A stretch of 64,000 bases of DNA, taken from positions 4,464,001-4,528,000 of the forward strand of contig JAJFZO010000344.1 in assembly GCA_021397835.1 (NCBI GenBank). Direction: 5' to 3'. The position numbers and the translations under genes were made by a program. Under the pieces are notes generated by a model. The model had not been told where the DNA came from and did not search any database. It saw only the letters and a list, made by a program, of their open reading frames with translations. Each line of letters starts with the position of its first letter. Positions within the stretch are counted from its first letter, which is position 1. Below are positions 50,365 to 62,951 of the stretch, in pieces. The stretch comes from Moringa oleifera. Taxonomy: Eukaryota > Streptophyta > Magnoliopsida > Brassicales > Moringaceae.

Positions 50365-50934
50365 ATTAATTACTACACAAGCATCTAACTAGCTAGTAAC
50401 TTGATTAAAATTTAAATAATATTTAATTATTTATTTTACAAGCATATAATTGATTAATTATCTATTTAAAATTTAACTATTTACATTAATTTATGTTAAC
50501 TACATTAATTTTTAACTGTTATATTTTGCAAAATAAATAAAACTAACATTATATATAAGTTTAAATACACATATCTTAGCAAGAATACTTCTAGGAATGC
50601 GCCGATTGCATGATTCTTTGATAATTTGAAATAATTTAAAAAGGTTACAGTAGAAAATAATCAATATTCTTAAGAGTATAAAAAAAAATACATACTAATA
50701 TAAATGAAAATATTTTCACTTATGTGGATATAAATTGATCTAGTTCTTGACGAGAAATTAGTTAATTAATGCATAGTAAATTAATTATCATTTAATTAAT
50801 TACTACACAAGCATCTAACTAGCTAGTAACTTGATTAAAATTTAAATAATATTTAATTATTTATTTTACAAGCATATAATTAATCAATTATCTATTTAAA
50901 ATTTAACTATTTATATTAATTTATGTTAACTACA
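50365..50934. repeat. Direct duplication of ~140 bp at 430-bp offset
   Basis: 50365-50504 and 50795-50934 are nearly identical (both contain TACTACACAAGCATCTAACT, then AGCTAGTAACTTGATTAAAA and TTATGTTAACTACA) with a few substitutions. They lie inside the CACTA element's 5' half. Confidence 0.93.
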
Positions 50935-52025
50935 AAATCAATATAATTAAATTTGACAAAATATACCAATTAATTTTACCCAAAAGAATTAATTCAAACA
51001 TAAATTCATCTATGCCTAATATATAATTAATTCATCAGAATATAAATTTATCTAATTAACATCTACTTAATTTATCAATTAATTTAAAAATCTTAATAGC
51101 TATCAGATAATAGATTCATCAATGTATACTCATTCACATCAAATATACTCATCCAAATATACTTACAAAAAAAAAAACTCAAATTTCATCAATAAAAATT
51201 CATCAGACACACTTAATATTCTCAAAATAATATACATTCTCAATACATTTTTTAAACCAAAATCAACTAAATTAAATAAAAATTATGAAACATAAATTTC
51301 ACAAAAAAAATTTTGAATCTATATCGAAATACTTACATATGTTTGAATGTCAAAGATGAAGGAATTGAGGGGAAATGTGCAGTTACTCCTTATGAAGATT
51401 GAGACAAATGAGAAAAAAAAAAAAAGGAGTAAGGAAAGAGCAAACAAAAGAGGGTGGGAGAGAGGAGTGCGGCTGCCAGTAGTTGGCCTAGCTACTTATG
51501 GACGAAGTTCAAAGAGGATAAGGCCAAAAGAAAGGTAGTGCAGTTGCCATGCCAGTAGTTGGTCTAACTGCTTTTGGATAGAGACCAAAGAAAAGAGGGC
51601 TGGAGAGAAGAAATACAGCTGCCAGCAGTTGACCTACCTATTTTTACATGGAGAGCAAAGAAAAGAAGGGCCGAAGAGAGGCAGTGTGGTTGCTACAAAG
51701 GAGAGGAGAAAAGCAGAAAAAAAAAAGTGGTTAAGTACCTAAAAAGAATGAAAAAGATGAAGGGAAGGAAAAGTATGTTGCTTTAATTTTAGAGTAGATA
51801 ATAATGGACAATCAAATGTGTTATGAGATGATGATGAAGACGTCATCCGTCACTAAGGTTGTGTTAATGACGAACTGCACGTCATCTGTCGCTACCTTTG
51901 ATCCAATGACAAACACGATGATCCATCATCAGCTTAGACTTACCTAATAACAAAGAATCGCGTTCGTTGTTACTTAGCAACAGAGTGTCATCCATCGCTA
52001 AGTTTTTCAATTTTTTTAAAATGTA

Positions 52026-54720
52026 AAAAAGAAAAAGAAAAAAAATTATGTATAAAAACAAGAAAAAAATTATGATAATTAACTAACATGAATATAATCA
52101 TTGTTTTATGCATTAAAAAATATGAGCATTAAAATTAATGAAATTTATCAAATAAAACTTCATGTTGATCGAAATATATTTTTAATTGATTTCTTAATAA
52201 CTTAATTTAAAAATTTATATAATCATAAGTGTTTTTAACATAATTAACCCTAAATTTGATGCATAAAAAAATACTATAATATTTTGAATGGATATCTTAT
52301 TGTTGAGGAAGAATTAGTAAAGCACATGGCAATTTTGATAGTGATTAAGATTAATTAGATTTGTGTTGCCTGATTTTCCGTCTCTTCTTCCCCCATCATG
52401 ATAAAAAGAAGAATAATCTGAGTTGAGATATGCTATCGCACAAATTAAGTGGTTTGGATTAAATCCATATAATTACTCCTTTTTATTGTTTCAATTAGTA
52501 TGATTCTAATTTTCACTTTGTGCCTTCATGAAATCATGTTTTTTGCTCACCCTACTGGGAATTTAGATGAGATTTTCCTTGTTAATTTTTTTTAAAGATT
52601 CACTTAATATATATTTTTCTATTATGTTATAATTATTTAATAAACATCATATGTTTACTAAAATCATTGATTTTCTTATTTTAAATTAATGTCAGATAAT
52701 TTTAATATTTTATTTTTGAAAACTAATTTGGTAAATAAAAAAATAATTATACTAGAAAGATTGATATTTTACACAAATTTCTAAATTTTGATTTATATAA
52801 ATATTTACATTAAATCACAAACATAAATTTTCACATTGAATATCAATGTGAAACTTCTATTAGTCATCTTTAGTTTTAGTGCATAAATTGATGAATATCT
52901 TTGTAATAATTAATGATCACACTTTTCATTTTTTTAAAAAAATTAAAAATATATTAAAAAATGATAAACTATCATGTGCTTTTGGCTAATAAGAATTATT
53001 TTTAAGCACATAGGCATTGAATTACACGGATGTAATCATCATTTCATATGATAAAACTATAAGCATTAAAATTGATGAAATTTATTGAATAAAATTTCAC
53101 ATTGAAAAAAATATACATCAAATATAAAATTTTAATTAATGTATTTTTAAATAATAATTTAAAATTTTATAATAAACTCCAAATAAAATTGAACATGACA
53201 TCCAAAAATCAAATGAGTCAAAGCAACATGGCAACAAGGCCTCTTTGATGACTTACCAAGAAACTAGGAGCAGAGTTGCTAGAAAAAGTGCAGCCTGCAG
53301 GTGGCTTGTCATAGTCAAAAAGCTGAGTTCAAAAGTTGCATTGCTGGGGAAATGTGAATGCCCATTGATTCTATGTCATATTTTGTTTCTTTCACTCAAA
53401 AGGACTAAAGCTTATGTTTTGTACTCGGTTGTTGTCTGTCTGTCAAAATGAATTTAAATAATAGTTGCTTCTTGTTCTTGTTTTCGTTTTTGGGTATTTA
53501 AATAATAGAAAGGGATTTAAGAGAGAGTTAATAACTTTGTAAGCTATTTAATCATTTTATGTTTAATTTTTTGTCACCCGTAGATATTTCATATCAAATA
53601 TGTATTTAAAAAAATAAAATCTGGCCTTTACTTAAAAAATTATGAATAAATATTATTTAAAATCTTAAATTTTAACTTTTAAAATATATTCTCAAATAAA
53701 TCTTAATTTATCAATTTGAATCAAATTAAAATTTAAAAATATATAAATTGAATATTTCTTACAAAAAAATTTAACTGAAATTTTTTATAGATATAAAAAA
53801 ATATTTTATGTAATATCACAAAAAATTTTATAATTTTTAGTATTAAAAATATTTTTTTCAAAACCTATACTATCAAAAATTTTAAAACTTTATAAAAATA
53901 GTTTATTAATTAAAAATTATTCAAATTTAATTAATAAAATCTAAACAATGTTTAGAATCTATTTTAGAATCTCTTTAAGTAATTTTTTAAATTTTTTAAT
54001 AATAAATATATTATTAATTTTTTATAATTATTTTTATTAATGTTTAATTTCAATAAAAAAATTAATAGATGAAGGTTTATATAAAATCATTTTAAAAGTT
54101 ATATTTTGATCAAAGAGAGAGAGAATAAAACTCAAAATTTAAAACAACATAGAAAAAGTATTATAGTTTTAAAAAATTATATTTTTAATTTATTATATTT
54201 TTGTAAAAAATTAAACCATAAATATAAACAAGCCCTTAAACTATTTACATTTATGGATTGAAATCTTGTAGTTTTATTATTTTTATTTATGAATTTTTAA
54301 TTCTATTTTATTATAAAATTCAAAAAAAAATATTTGAATTAAAATTTTATACAAAAAATTTTGATTTGAAATTTTTCATAAGTATAAAAAATTATTGAAG
54401 TTAATGTCACAAAAATTTTAAAAATTTTCAAATGCTAAAAATATATTTTTAAAATTTTTATATGAAAATAATTTTTAACTCAAAAATTATTCAAAATAAA
54501 ATGTAGTTGATGCAAAATAAAATATAAAATTTATTTGAGATAATTTTTAAAAATTTTTGACATATAAAATATTTTTAATTTTTTATAATTATTAAAATTT
54601 TAATTTTAATTTAGATTAAATCAAAAGTTTATATATAAAATTAATAAAAAATTATAATTTATTTAAATATAAATAAATAAATTTTAATGATTTATTTAAT
54701 TAAATTAATAATGATAATAT
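52026..54720. other. AT-rich intergenic, no gene supported
   Basis: Long AT-rich stretches, especially 53600-54720. The 68-codon open frame at 53245-53451 (+) is in a slightly GC-richer patch but resembles nothing I know. Confidence 0.6.
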
Positions 54721-55260
54721 CTGTTCAAAAGTAAAAGATGACTTACATCAACAAAGCATTTAATACTAAGCTGATCTTGGTGCCTCTGCATAATGTTTGT
54801 CTGACTAATTAAGCAAAACTAAAAGTGGAAAAATATCTGACACGGAAGGGCAGCAAAAAGCTGAATAGAAAGGTGGCCCCACAGTCATGAGTGTTGGCGT
54901 GGGATCGGGTGGTTGTCACGTGGAATGCGCTCCGTCTCAAATCTTTCATCGAAACGGTCAACTTGCTTACTCTTTTGTTTTTTTGCCCTTTAAAGCCTAT
55001 TCATTGCGGTATCAACAACCACCGCTGTCTCCTCCGTCAGGGAAAAAGCTTTTTCAAATGTGTTCCACATGTACAATGGTACACTTCTCACTTGCTTCCA
55101 TTTGTTTTTTTGCTTATAAGATTTCATTATTCCGGTTTTACCCTTATGTGCTACTGCTGCCCATACTTGACAAGAGACTGAGACGATCCACTAGAGAATT
55201 ACTTAATTATATATTGTCTATCTGGTACATTTTTGTATTAATATCCTTGCAGTAAATCAC
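54721..55260. promoter_or_regulatory. GC-richer patch with G-box and W-box motifs; possible promoter remnant
   Basis: GTCACGTGGAATGC at about 54914 contains a CACGTG G-box and CGGTCAACTTG at about 54955 an inverted TTGAC W-box core. The region stands out from its AT-rich flanks. Open frames of 122 and 96 codons (54887-55255, 54891-55181) overlap in different frames and neither resembles a known protein. No downstream gene is visible, so the promoter role is speculative. Confidence 0.25.
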
Positions 55261-57337
55261 CTGTTCATAATTCAAGTGGTATAAAAAAACTGTATTATTA
55301 TTTAATAAAATATTCAAAATTCAAGTGATATGTAAAATTAGATGAATTTCTTTTTTTATCACTTTCATGAATTTGAGATAATTATCAAAGATATAAAATT
55401 TAAATAAATTTAACTTAAAATATTATAATAAAATTATATTTAAGAAAAATATAATAATTCAATTATACTAATTGACAACATTAACAAATTAAAATTTATG
55501 ACATGAATAAGACCATAAAATAATGACTTTTTTAAAAAAATTATCATTGTAATTTATCAAAACTATTGATTTAAGGTATTAATTCAAGTTAAAATTATAA
55601 AAATTATTATATAATAAAATTATTAATTCATAAAAGTTTTATTCTGTGCCTATTTACGTGTTTTTTTATATGGTGTAATTTTTTTTTATATAACCCAAAA
55701 GAGAAATCTTATGATATTGAAGTGGAAATTAGATAATTGGATATTACAAAAAAAGGTTTAAAAAATTAAGCAATTTTTCTATCAAATTGTTTAAAATATT
55801 AATTTTTTAATTGAATTTATTAAAATAATATTATGATATATTTAAAAAAATCTTTACATTTTTCTTCATGGATACATTTTGGTTTCTAATCGTTATCATG
55901 TCAGACACGTTTAATACCGATTTAGTGGGTAACAACCAAACACGTTCCTTTATCCAACAGTCTTATCTCTTATTTTGTCTTTTTGTTTCAAAAACCTATC
56001 CGATTCCCTTCTTTTACTTTTATCATCAATTATCTTTTGTGTCAACATCGCCTCACCTTTTTGTTGTTTTTTTTTAAATCATTGTGAAAGTCTCGTCTGT
56101 GTTTTGTTCTCTCTCTCTCAAATTCATCCCCTTAAAAGAGTTACCAAAAGCCATCATTGTTTTGAGTTTCTTTCGCCAATCGTCTTCTTTAAATCATCTT
56201 AATCCTTTATTCTTTCTCTTTTTCTCTCTTCGGTTTGTCGTCTCTTCCTCATTGTCATTTTTTTTTGAAACATCACCATCGTTCTAAATTTGAAACTAAA
56301 GCCCACGTAGATCTCATTCGTTCCTCGAGTGCGAAGGGTTTTTCGTGGATCGACTCCTTTTTTATCGACCTCATCTTCATTATGTCCAAAAAAAAGTATA
56401 ATACAAAATTTGTGTTTTTACTCATCCATTTGCATGAGATGGGTGTGAGATAGGCATAATAAAGCTTAGGATGAACAAAATCACATACGATCTAAGTGAT
56501 TTAGAATGAGCATATGTATGTATGACTTCTTTGTAGATAACCGAAAATTTTATCATTTCAAAATATAATTTACTATTAAGAAGGGTATGGTATAGGGTTG
56601 ATATTTTGAGCATTAGTCAAAATGGGTAAGGATATTTATTAAGATGGATATGTGTGCAAGGTAGTATGCATTATGTTAGGTTTTGGTGAGATTTGAATGT
56701 ATAATAATGAGTTATCTAGATGCATAACATGTGAAATAGTGAGTTGATCATCCATGTCTTCATAATAAGTTAACAGTTTGGCATAATGAATTAATATAAT
56801 GTTATTAACTTTTCATAGATGGAAGAGCAAAACTTCTAAGGTAACAAACGAGTCCAAAGGTACCATCTCCGAGGCATAATATATGCATTATTGGTAAGCA
56901 CCGTGATTACCATTTTGCACATACTATTGTTGGTATTGACTTGTACCTATAATTGGATAGTGAAATGTTGGTTATTATAATATCATATTGAGGTAGTGAA
57001 TTGCATAAGATTGATAGTGATTTATTTTTAAGGGTCTTCACTTCTTAAGTATATCGATGAATAACTTAGATGTAAATTCCATTGGCTAATCCCAATGGAG
57101 GTTATACTTATTTACAATTAAGGTTTAATAAACTATATACAAAAAAGGCTTAACTTTTACAAATATCAATGATATGCTAATTGAACACTTATCATGCATA
57201 GTGAACTACTGAGTATGCATTGTGTCTTAATGGCCGGTAATAGTGGTAGTAGTGACTTGTATGTGATGCCTAATAAAGTATTTAGTATGCTTAGTTACTT
57301 ATATGTTTGTTATAGTGAATTAATTGCATATGATATA
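55261..57337. other. Intergenic; pyrimidine-rich leader-like stretch at 55860-56450
   Basis: After AT-rich DNA, 55860-56450 is pyrimidine-rich (many TTCTTC, CTCTCT tracts) and looks like a plant 5' leader or LTR U5 region, but no coding exon follows. From 56450 to 57337 the sequence could be part of another unrecognised repeat. No gene supported. Confidence 0.5.
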
Positions 57338-58549
57338 TGTTAGCTCCATGGTGCCATTAAGTGATACATAACTTAAGTTTTGATGCTAACAAACTATTTA
57401 TGGATGATCTAAGGCAGTTACTTAGTGTGTAGTATCCAAATGTTTAAGAAGTAGAACCATGAGCAAAAAGCCAAGCAAAGTAAGATATTAAACTTAAGTG
57501 AAGAAATGGAAGTTAGGTCCTAGGTAGAATTAGACTTTTCTTTAAATTATAATGCTTAGATTACTTAATTAGATAGATAATCACACACATACTTCATACA
57601 TCATTTTTAAATAAACTTGAACTTAAAGCATATATTTTTGACAAAAGACATCAAAAACAATCTTTAAAAGGCATTAAAATTGATTTTAACTTAGTAAAAA
57701 TATCTTTAAGAAAAGCTGAAAATGGGATCTAAGAGATAAAGGTAACATGGCAATATGAAAGAGAGGGAGGAAGAATGGTACTATCGACATTAGGCAATAT
57801 ACCACTGAGCGACACTACCATATCAAAGGCAGCTAAAGTAGTACTATTAGTCTTAATGACACTATTGGTGAAAGGGAACAGTGCCACCAACCTGGTTAAG
57901 GTTGTACCACTATTATATAATGATATTACCAATGAGCGATATTACTGTGCATGTGAGTGGTAGTATCGAGAGAGTTTTCGTCTAAAGTGACACTACAAAG
58001 GAATAATAGTACTACCACTTAATTTCAAACGTTATGAGTATCAGCTATTTGAAGTGATAGTAATGATCCTTTAGATGGTACTACTGATGTGATGATTCAA
58101 AAAATGTATTTTTATGAGTAACAGTCATATTTTTAAATTGGGGCTGAAAGACTTTTTGAAAATTTAAAACATGCACTCCTTCACTCTTATTATTTTGCTC
58201 CCTAATCATGTAGTCTACGAAAAAAAAAAAAATCATCCATCTTTGAACCAATCTTTAAGATATCTTAAACTTCATTATATCAAATCCACTCCTGTGTGAG
58301 AGAATTCTCTATTGTAAAAATTATTGAATCTTTTTATGAGATTTTGGATATAAGATGGTTGACCAAACTACATTAAATTTTGTGTTTGCTTTCTCCAATT
58401 ATCTTCTTTAATTTCTACACTTTTATTTATGAATATATTTTTATGTAGTTGTTAGATCTAAGCAAACAAAATTGAAATCTCACCGTGGAAGCAAAAAAAT
58501 TTAAAATATCTAATTTACTCCCTCATAGGTCACCTTCTTGGGGCCGACA
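57338..58549 (+). repeat. 5' LTR of copia element C (~1.2 kb)
   Basis: It starts TGTTAGCTCCATGGTGCC and ends CGACA just before the primer-binding site. It aligns along its length with 62952-64000 (e.g. ATTAAGTGATACAT near the start, AGACTTTTCTTTA, TTAAGATATCTTAAACTTCA-like). A middle part is full of GTACTA / ACTACCA-like motifs. Confidence 0.85.
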
Positions 58550-58551
58550 AA

Positions 58552-58563
58552 TGGTATCATAGT
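58552..58563 (+). other. Primer-binding site (initiator Met-tRNA type)
   Basis: TGGTATCATAGT is close to the plant copia consensus TGGTATCAGAGC and starts 2 bp after the LTR end. Confidence 0.85.
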
Positions 58564-58615
58564 AAGGTGCTCTAATTTGCTAAACTTAAGTATTTAAAAG
58601 TTAAAAATCACTGAT

Positions 58616-61600
58616 GGCAACCATAGGAAACAACATAATTAAGGAACTTTCAATAACTAGGTCTCTGCACTTTAACGGGAACTATTAAAATTATCGAAAG
58701 GCTAAAATGAAGATATATTTAAAGTCTGTTGACTTCGATTTGTGAAAAGTCGTAGACATTAGCCTTTATATTCCTAGCAAACTAATGGATAGTAGAGAGA
58801 TTAAAAAAAAAGGAAATGAGTACAATGATAAAGACAAGAAAAATAAAGAGTTTAAATGCTAGAATAAATATCATTTATTGCCTGTTGGACAACAAAAAAA
58901 TTAACAAAATTTGTGCAAGTGAGAGTGCACATAAAATATGGAGAACCTTAGAGGTTATTCATGAAGTGACAAACCAAGTAAATGAATCTAAAATTAGTAT
59001 GTTAGTTCATAATAGGAGTTGTTTAAAATGAAATTGGAGGAAATAATTAGTAAAATATTCATAAGATTTGCGAATATCATAAATGCTTTAAAGAACCATG
59101 ATAGAGTTTATCCTCATATAGAAATGGTTAAAAAAATTCCAAGGTTTTTGTCTTCAAGCTAGGATCCTAAAGTTACAACTATTATGAAGGCTAAAGACTT
59201 GAAGGAATTGCCCTTTGAAGAACTCATAAGGTTTTTTGTGACCCATGAGATTATGATGAAAGGAAAAAAGCAATAAAAATATGTCAAGAAGAAAAAAAGA
59301 ATCACCTTGAAATCAACCTCTTTTAAAGAGAAAACTTTTAGTAATAAAGAGAGTCATGATGAGAACATAGCTCTCTTCATTAAAAGATTCAAAAAGCTCC
59401 TGAGGAATAAAAGGAACTTCAAGAATGAAGAACGAGATGGCAAGAAAAGGAATAGCTCAAGAAATGAAGCACAAAAGGAGTCTCCTGTATGTCATAAGTG
59501 CAAAGCCCAATCACCTAAGAGCTATTTGTTCAAAAATCACAAGAAAAAATACAAGAAAACATAAAAGGTGACTTAGGGTGATAGCAAGGAGAGCTAATCC
59601 AAAAGTAAAAGTAAGAAAATTATTGTGAACATGTGCTTCATAGAAATTAAAGACATAAATAAGGTAAACAATTTTTTTCTTGATACAAATTTAATTAAAG
59701 ACATAAATAAGGTAAACAATTTTTTTTCTTGATACAAATTTATCTTGTAATTAGTTATTAAATGTATTTGAAGATTTATAGGAGTTGATAGAAAAATAAA
59801 CTCATAGGTTTGAATTATTCAAAAAGAAATTTAGTAATCTTAGGAATGATAAAAGGAATTAAAGAAAAAAAATCTCTTGAATTAGAAAAAGAGAAACAAA
59901 AGAAGATTGAAAAAAAAAGCTATAAATGATGAACATGCAAAGCTAAGAAAAAAACTAAATAGCTATAACCTATAAGCTCTTATTGGAGATATTCTTCAAA
60001 TGGAAAAGGTGCTTAGACATGCTTATAAGTCATCAATGATGTAGCTTTGAAAAGAATGACCTTCACTATAAGCCTTTTTAAGTTTCAAAAATATTATAAA
60101 AAAATATTTTATCAGAACACCTCACAATAATCATCTAAATGCACATATTATTGTAAGTTAGGAACACAATATCTAAGCGTTGGTTGAAGGCGAACTCTAA
60201 ACTTAAGTGAGTATCAAAAGACACGATCTCAAGGACCAATAAAAAAGTGGGTATTAAAAGTAAAAGCTTGATACTTTTTTTATAGATTTAGGAGGAGATC
60301 AAGAACAAATGGTACTTTAATGGTGGTTATTCACGCCACATGATGGGAGATGCCTTTAAGTTCTCAACTCTCATTTAGAAGAAATAAGACTATGTCACAC
60401 TGGGGGACAATATAAAAGGAAAGGTCATTGGAATCGACAATAAAAGTAATTCTCCCTCTATTGTAATTAAAAATGTATTATTAGTTGATAAGTTGAAGCA
60501 TGATTTGCTTAGTATAAGTCAATTATGTAATAAAAGTTTTAAGATAATGTTTGAGCAAAGTAAATCCATAATAGAGAATTCTAGAAGTAATGAGCTTATG
60601 TATATAGGTTAGTGGTGTATTAATGTGTACACCATAGAAATCGATAGATAATCTAGTAATGAAAACATATGTTTAGCCATTTGCAATGATGCATAGCTAT
60701 GGCATAGGAAATTAGACCATGCAACTATGGATTTATTATCTAAAACATCTAGGTGTAACCTAGTGAATGGCCTTCCCAAGCTTAAATTTAAAAAGGATAA
60801 AACTTATGAAACTTGCCAAATTGAAAAGCAAGTTAGAATCTCCTTTAAACTTAAAAAGCACATATTTATGTGACTTCATCTACGACACATTACCTTATTT
60901 AGTCCATGTAAGAATAAGAGTTTATGAGGCAAGTATTTTGCTTTTGTAATAATTGATTATTACTCTAGATTCACTTAGATGTTATTTCTAGCTCACAAGG
61001 ATGATACTTTGGAGACGTTTGTCAAGTTCTCCAATAAGATGCAAAAACTAAAAAGAAAACACCATTGTTAATGTCAAAAATTACCATGAAGGAGAATTAG
61101 ATAATGATGAACTTAAAATTTATTATGATTAAGATGCGTATAGTCACAATTTCTCCACTACTAGAACTCCTCAATAAAATATGAAGTTACAGCAAGAAAA
61201 AAATAAATCTATACAAAAAATAACTAAGACCATGATAAATAAGAATAAGTTACCCAAGTATTTTGGGTAAACATGGTAAACATCACTTGTTACATCATAA
61301 ATAAAATCTTAGGTAGATCCCAGATAAAGAAGACTCAATATGAGTTATGGAACGGTAGTTGTACCTAATATTAGTTGCTTTAGAGTATTTGAATGTAAAT
61401 GTTTCATCCTATACACAAAGGATAAATTAGAAAAATTTGACTTCAAAACCAATGTAAGAATCTTTTTAGGATACTCCAGTTCTTGAAAAGCTTATAAGGT
61501 CCATAATAAGAGTTCCATGACCATCCAGAAAATGATGCATACAGTGTTTTACTATAAGACAAGATAAGGATCTTGATGGTGGATCATTAGAAATTACTAA

Positions 61601-61980
61601 GGAAGTAAAGAAACTTGATATCTTTAAAAAGGTTAGAGAAGGTCAGATGAAAAGATCGATTCTAATTTGAGAAGATATCTCCAATGACATTAACCACGAC
61701 CTATCTAGAGAATGGACAGACTATCATATAAAACAAATCACTGGTAGTCCATCTTAAGGTAGGACTAATGTATTCTATAGGGAAGCGTGTGGTAACATTA
61801 CTTCTGTGTCTCAAATACAGCCAAAGAATATTAAATAGATCAAAGTGGACGAGTTTTGGATGATGGCCATGTAAGAGGAACTAGACCAATTTGAAAGGAT
61901 TTAAGTTTGAGAATTAAATCTAAGCTTAGTAAACAATCCATAATTGGCACTAAATGGGTATTTAAAAATAAAGTGGATTG
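58616..61980 (+). pseudogene. Copia C gag-pol remnant (gag, protease, integrase; RT mostly absent)
   Basis: gag (UBN2 type) starts at about 58616 (MATIGNNIIKELSITRSLHF), continues ARINIIYCLLDNKKINKI, EVIHEVTNQVNESKISMLVH, KAKDLKELPFEELI, and ends with a broken zinc knuckle (CHKCKAQSPKSYLFKNH, lacking the full C-C-H-C set). Protease (LSFRRNKTMSHWG region, about 60290-60420), GAG-pre-integrase (MDLLSK-like at about 60727, GLPKLKFKKDKTCE-like), integrase (VIDYYSRFT-like, FVKFSNK) and an integrase C-terminal piece (FRVFECKCFILYTKDKLEKF) follow. Only the very start of RT (GTKWVFKNKVD) is recognisable. Stops are frequent. Confidence 0.82.
59646..59741. repeat. Two-copy 48-bp tandem duplication within copia C
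   Basis: ATTAAAGACATAAATAAGGT... occurs at 59646 and again at 59694 with only a one-base length change in the T-run. It is a recent slippage or duplication event in the decayed gag-protease spacer. Confidence 0.9.
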
Positions 61981-62951
61981 AGATTTGTAACTATTTTAAT
62001 TTTCAAATTATCTTTAATTAAGTATAAGAGAATCAATGATCATTATAGAAAGGAAAATGAATAATTGATTGGATATGTTTTGAAATGAGTATGCTTACTT
62101 AAGATTTTCTATTTGAAGTTGTTTGGCATGACCTTATGGATTATGATCAACATCTTAAAATCACTAAAAACGATGTATGCTAAAGTGTTGAGGATATTTT
62201 TGTTTACTTGATTAGATCATAAGGAATTATGGGTAATGTGGATGAACTATTAAAAGTGTTTAAATTTTAAATGCTTTTCACACTTGTGTTTCACTTGAAT
62301 GAAAATGATGAGTATGGTTTACCGAAATAAGGGAGAGACACTATCAAAATGAAAATATTTATCTCAAAACTTTTTTAGTTTTTTCAAATAAAAGCATAAA
62401 CATAAGGGGAGCTTATACATTAATTTTCTATAAAGTTTCACAGTTTAAGCACTAAACATGCTAAATTAATCAAGTATTTTAATGGCAAACCTAAATATAG
62501 ATTTTAATGGCACTCTAAATGAAGGCTATATCGATGTGCACCTTGGTATAACAATCCACATATACGAGAAATTTGACAATCCTTAGTGTTTAAACTCTTT
62601 AAATGATTTTTCACACTCCTAATTTTTATGCATTCAAAATTTCAAATAATTTATCTTATATGCTTTGAAACTTGCTCATCTATATGCTATTGATTTTTAA
62701 ATATTCCTTTTCTTGATCAAAATAATTTTATCCTACAAGCTTGCCTACTTAAACACCTTTTGGATGATGCCAAAAGGGAAAAAAAAGTAATAATAAGACA
62801 AAATGACAAATCTCATGCAAAATTTTTGCATACCATGATTGATCTCTCATTTTGCATTAGATAACCATATTAAGATGCCATATAAAGCTTTACTTCATGT
62901 CATTATCTTCTTTTGGCATCATGGGTTTGTTATCATTAAAGAAAGGGAGAT
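61981..62951 (+). other. Copia C region lacking RT and RNase H, with polypurine tract at its end
   Basis: Where about 2 kb of RT and RNase H coding is expected, there are only about 970 bp of unassignable, stop-rich DNA. The last bases, AAAGAAAGGGAGA at about 62938-62950, form the polypurine tract. Confidence 0.6.

Larger units (their letters stand above)
39945..52025 (-). mobile_element. CACTA (En/Spm-type) DNA transposon, decayed, with a nested hAT element
   Basis: The left terminus is CACTATATAAAAAAAAAAA at 39945. Subterminal DNA carries repeated CGTCACTAA / GTGATGAAA units in both orientations (39967-40270). The right part (51838-52010) again carries CATCCGTCACTAAGG, GACGAACTGCACGTCATCTG and CATCCATCGCTAAG, as in the subterminal arrays of this family. 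The TNP2-like transposase lies on the minus strand at about 48720-47430. A clean right CACTA terminus was not found, so 52025 is an estimate. The hAT element at about 44470-47175 is inserted inside. Confidence 0.75.

Noticed and set aside
52000..52110. Right CACTA terminal inverted repeat
   Set aside because: No reverse complement of CACTATATAAAA was found; the right end is only estimated from subterminal motifs.
55860..56450. Protein-coding gene in the pyrimidine-rich stretch
   Set aside because: Overlapping short frames rich in Phe and Ser come from the base composition; no domain or splice structure is visible.
57775..57963. 62-codon open frame in the copia C LTR as a gene
   Set aside because: It lies wholly in the LTR motif array and has no counterpart in the other LTR copy.
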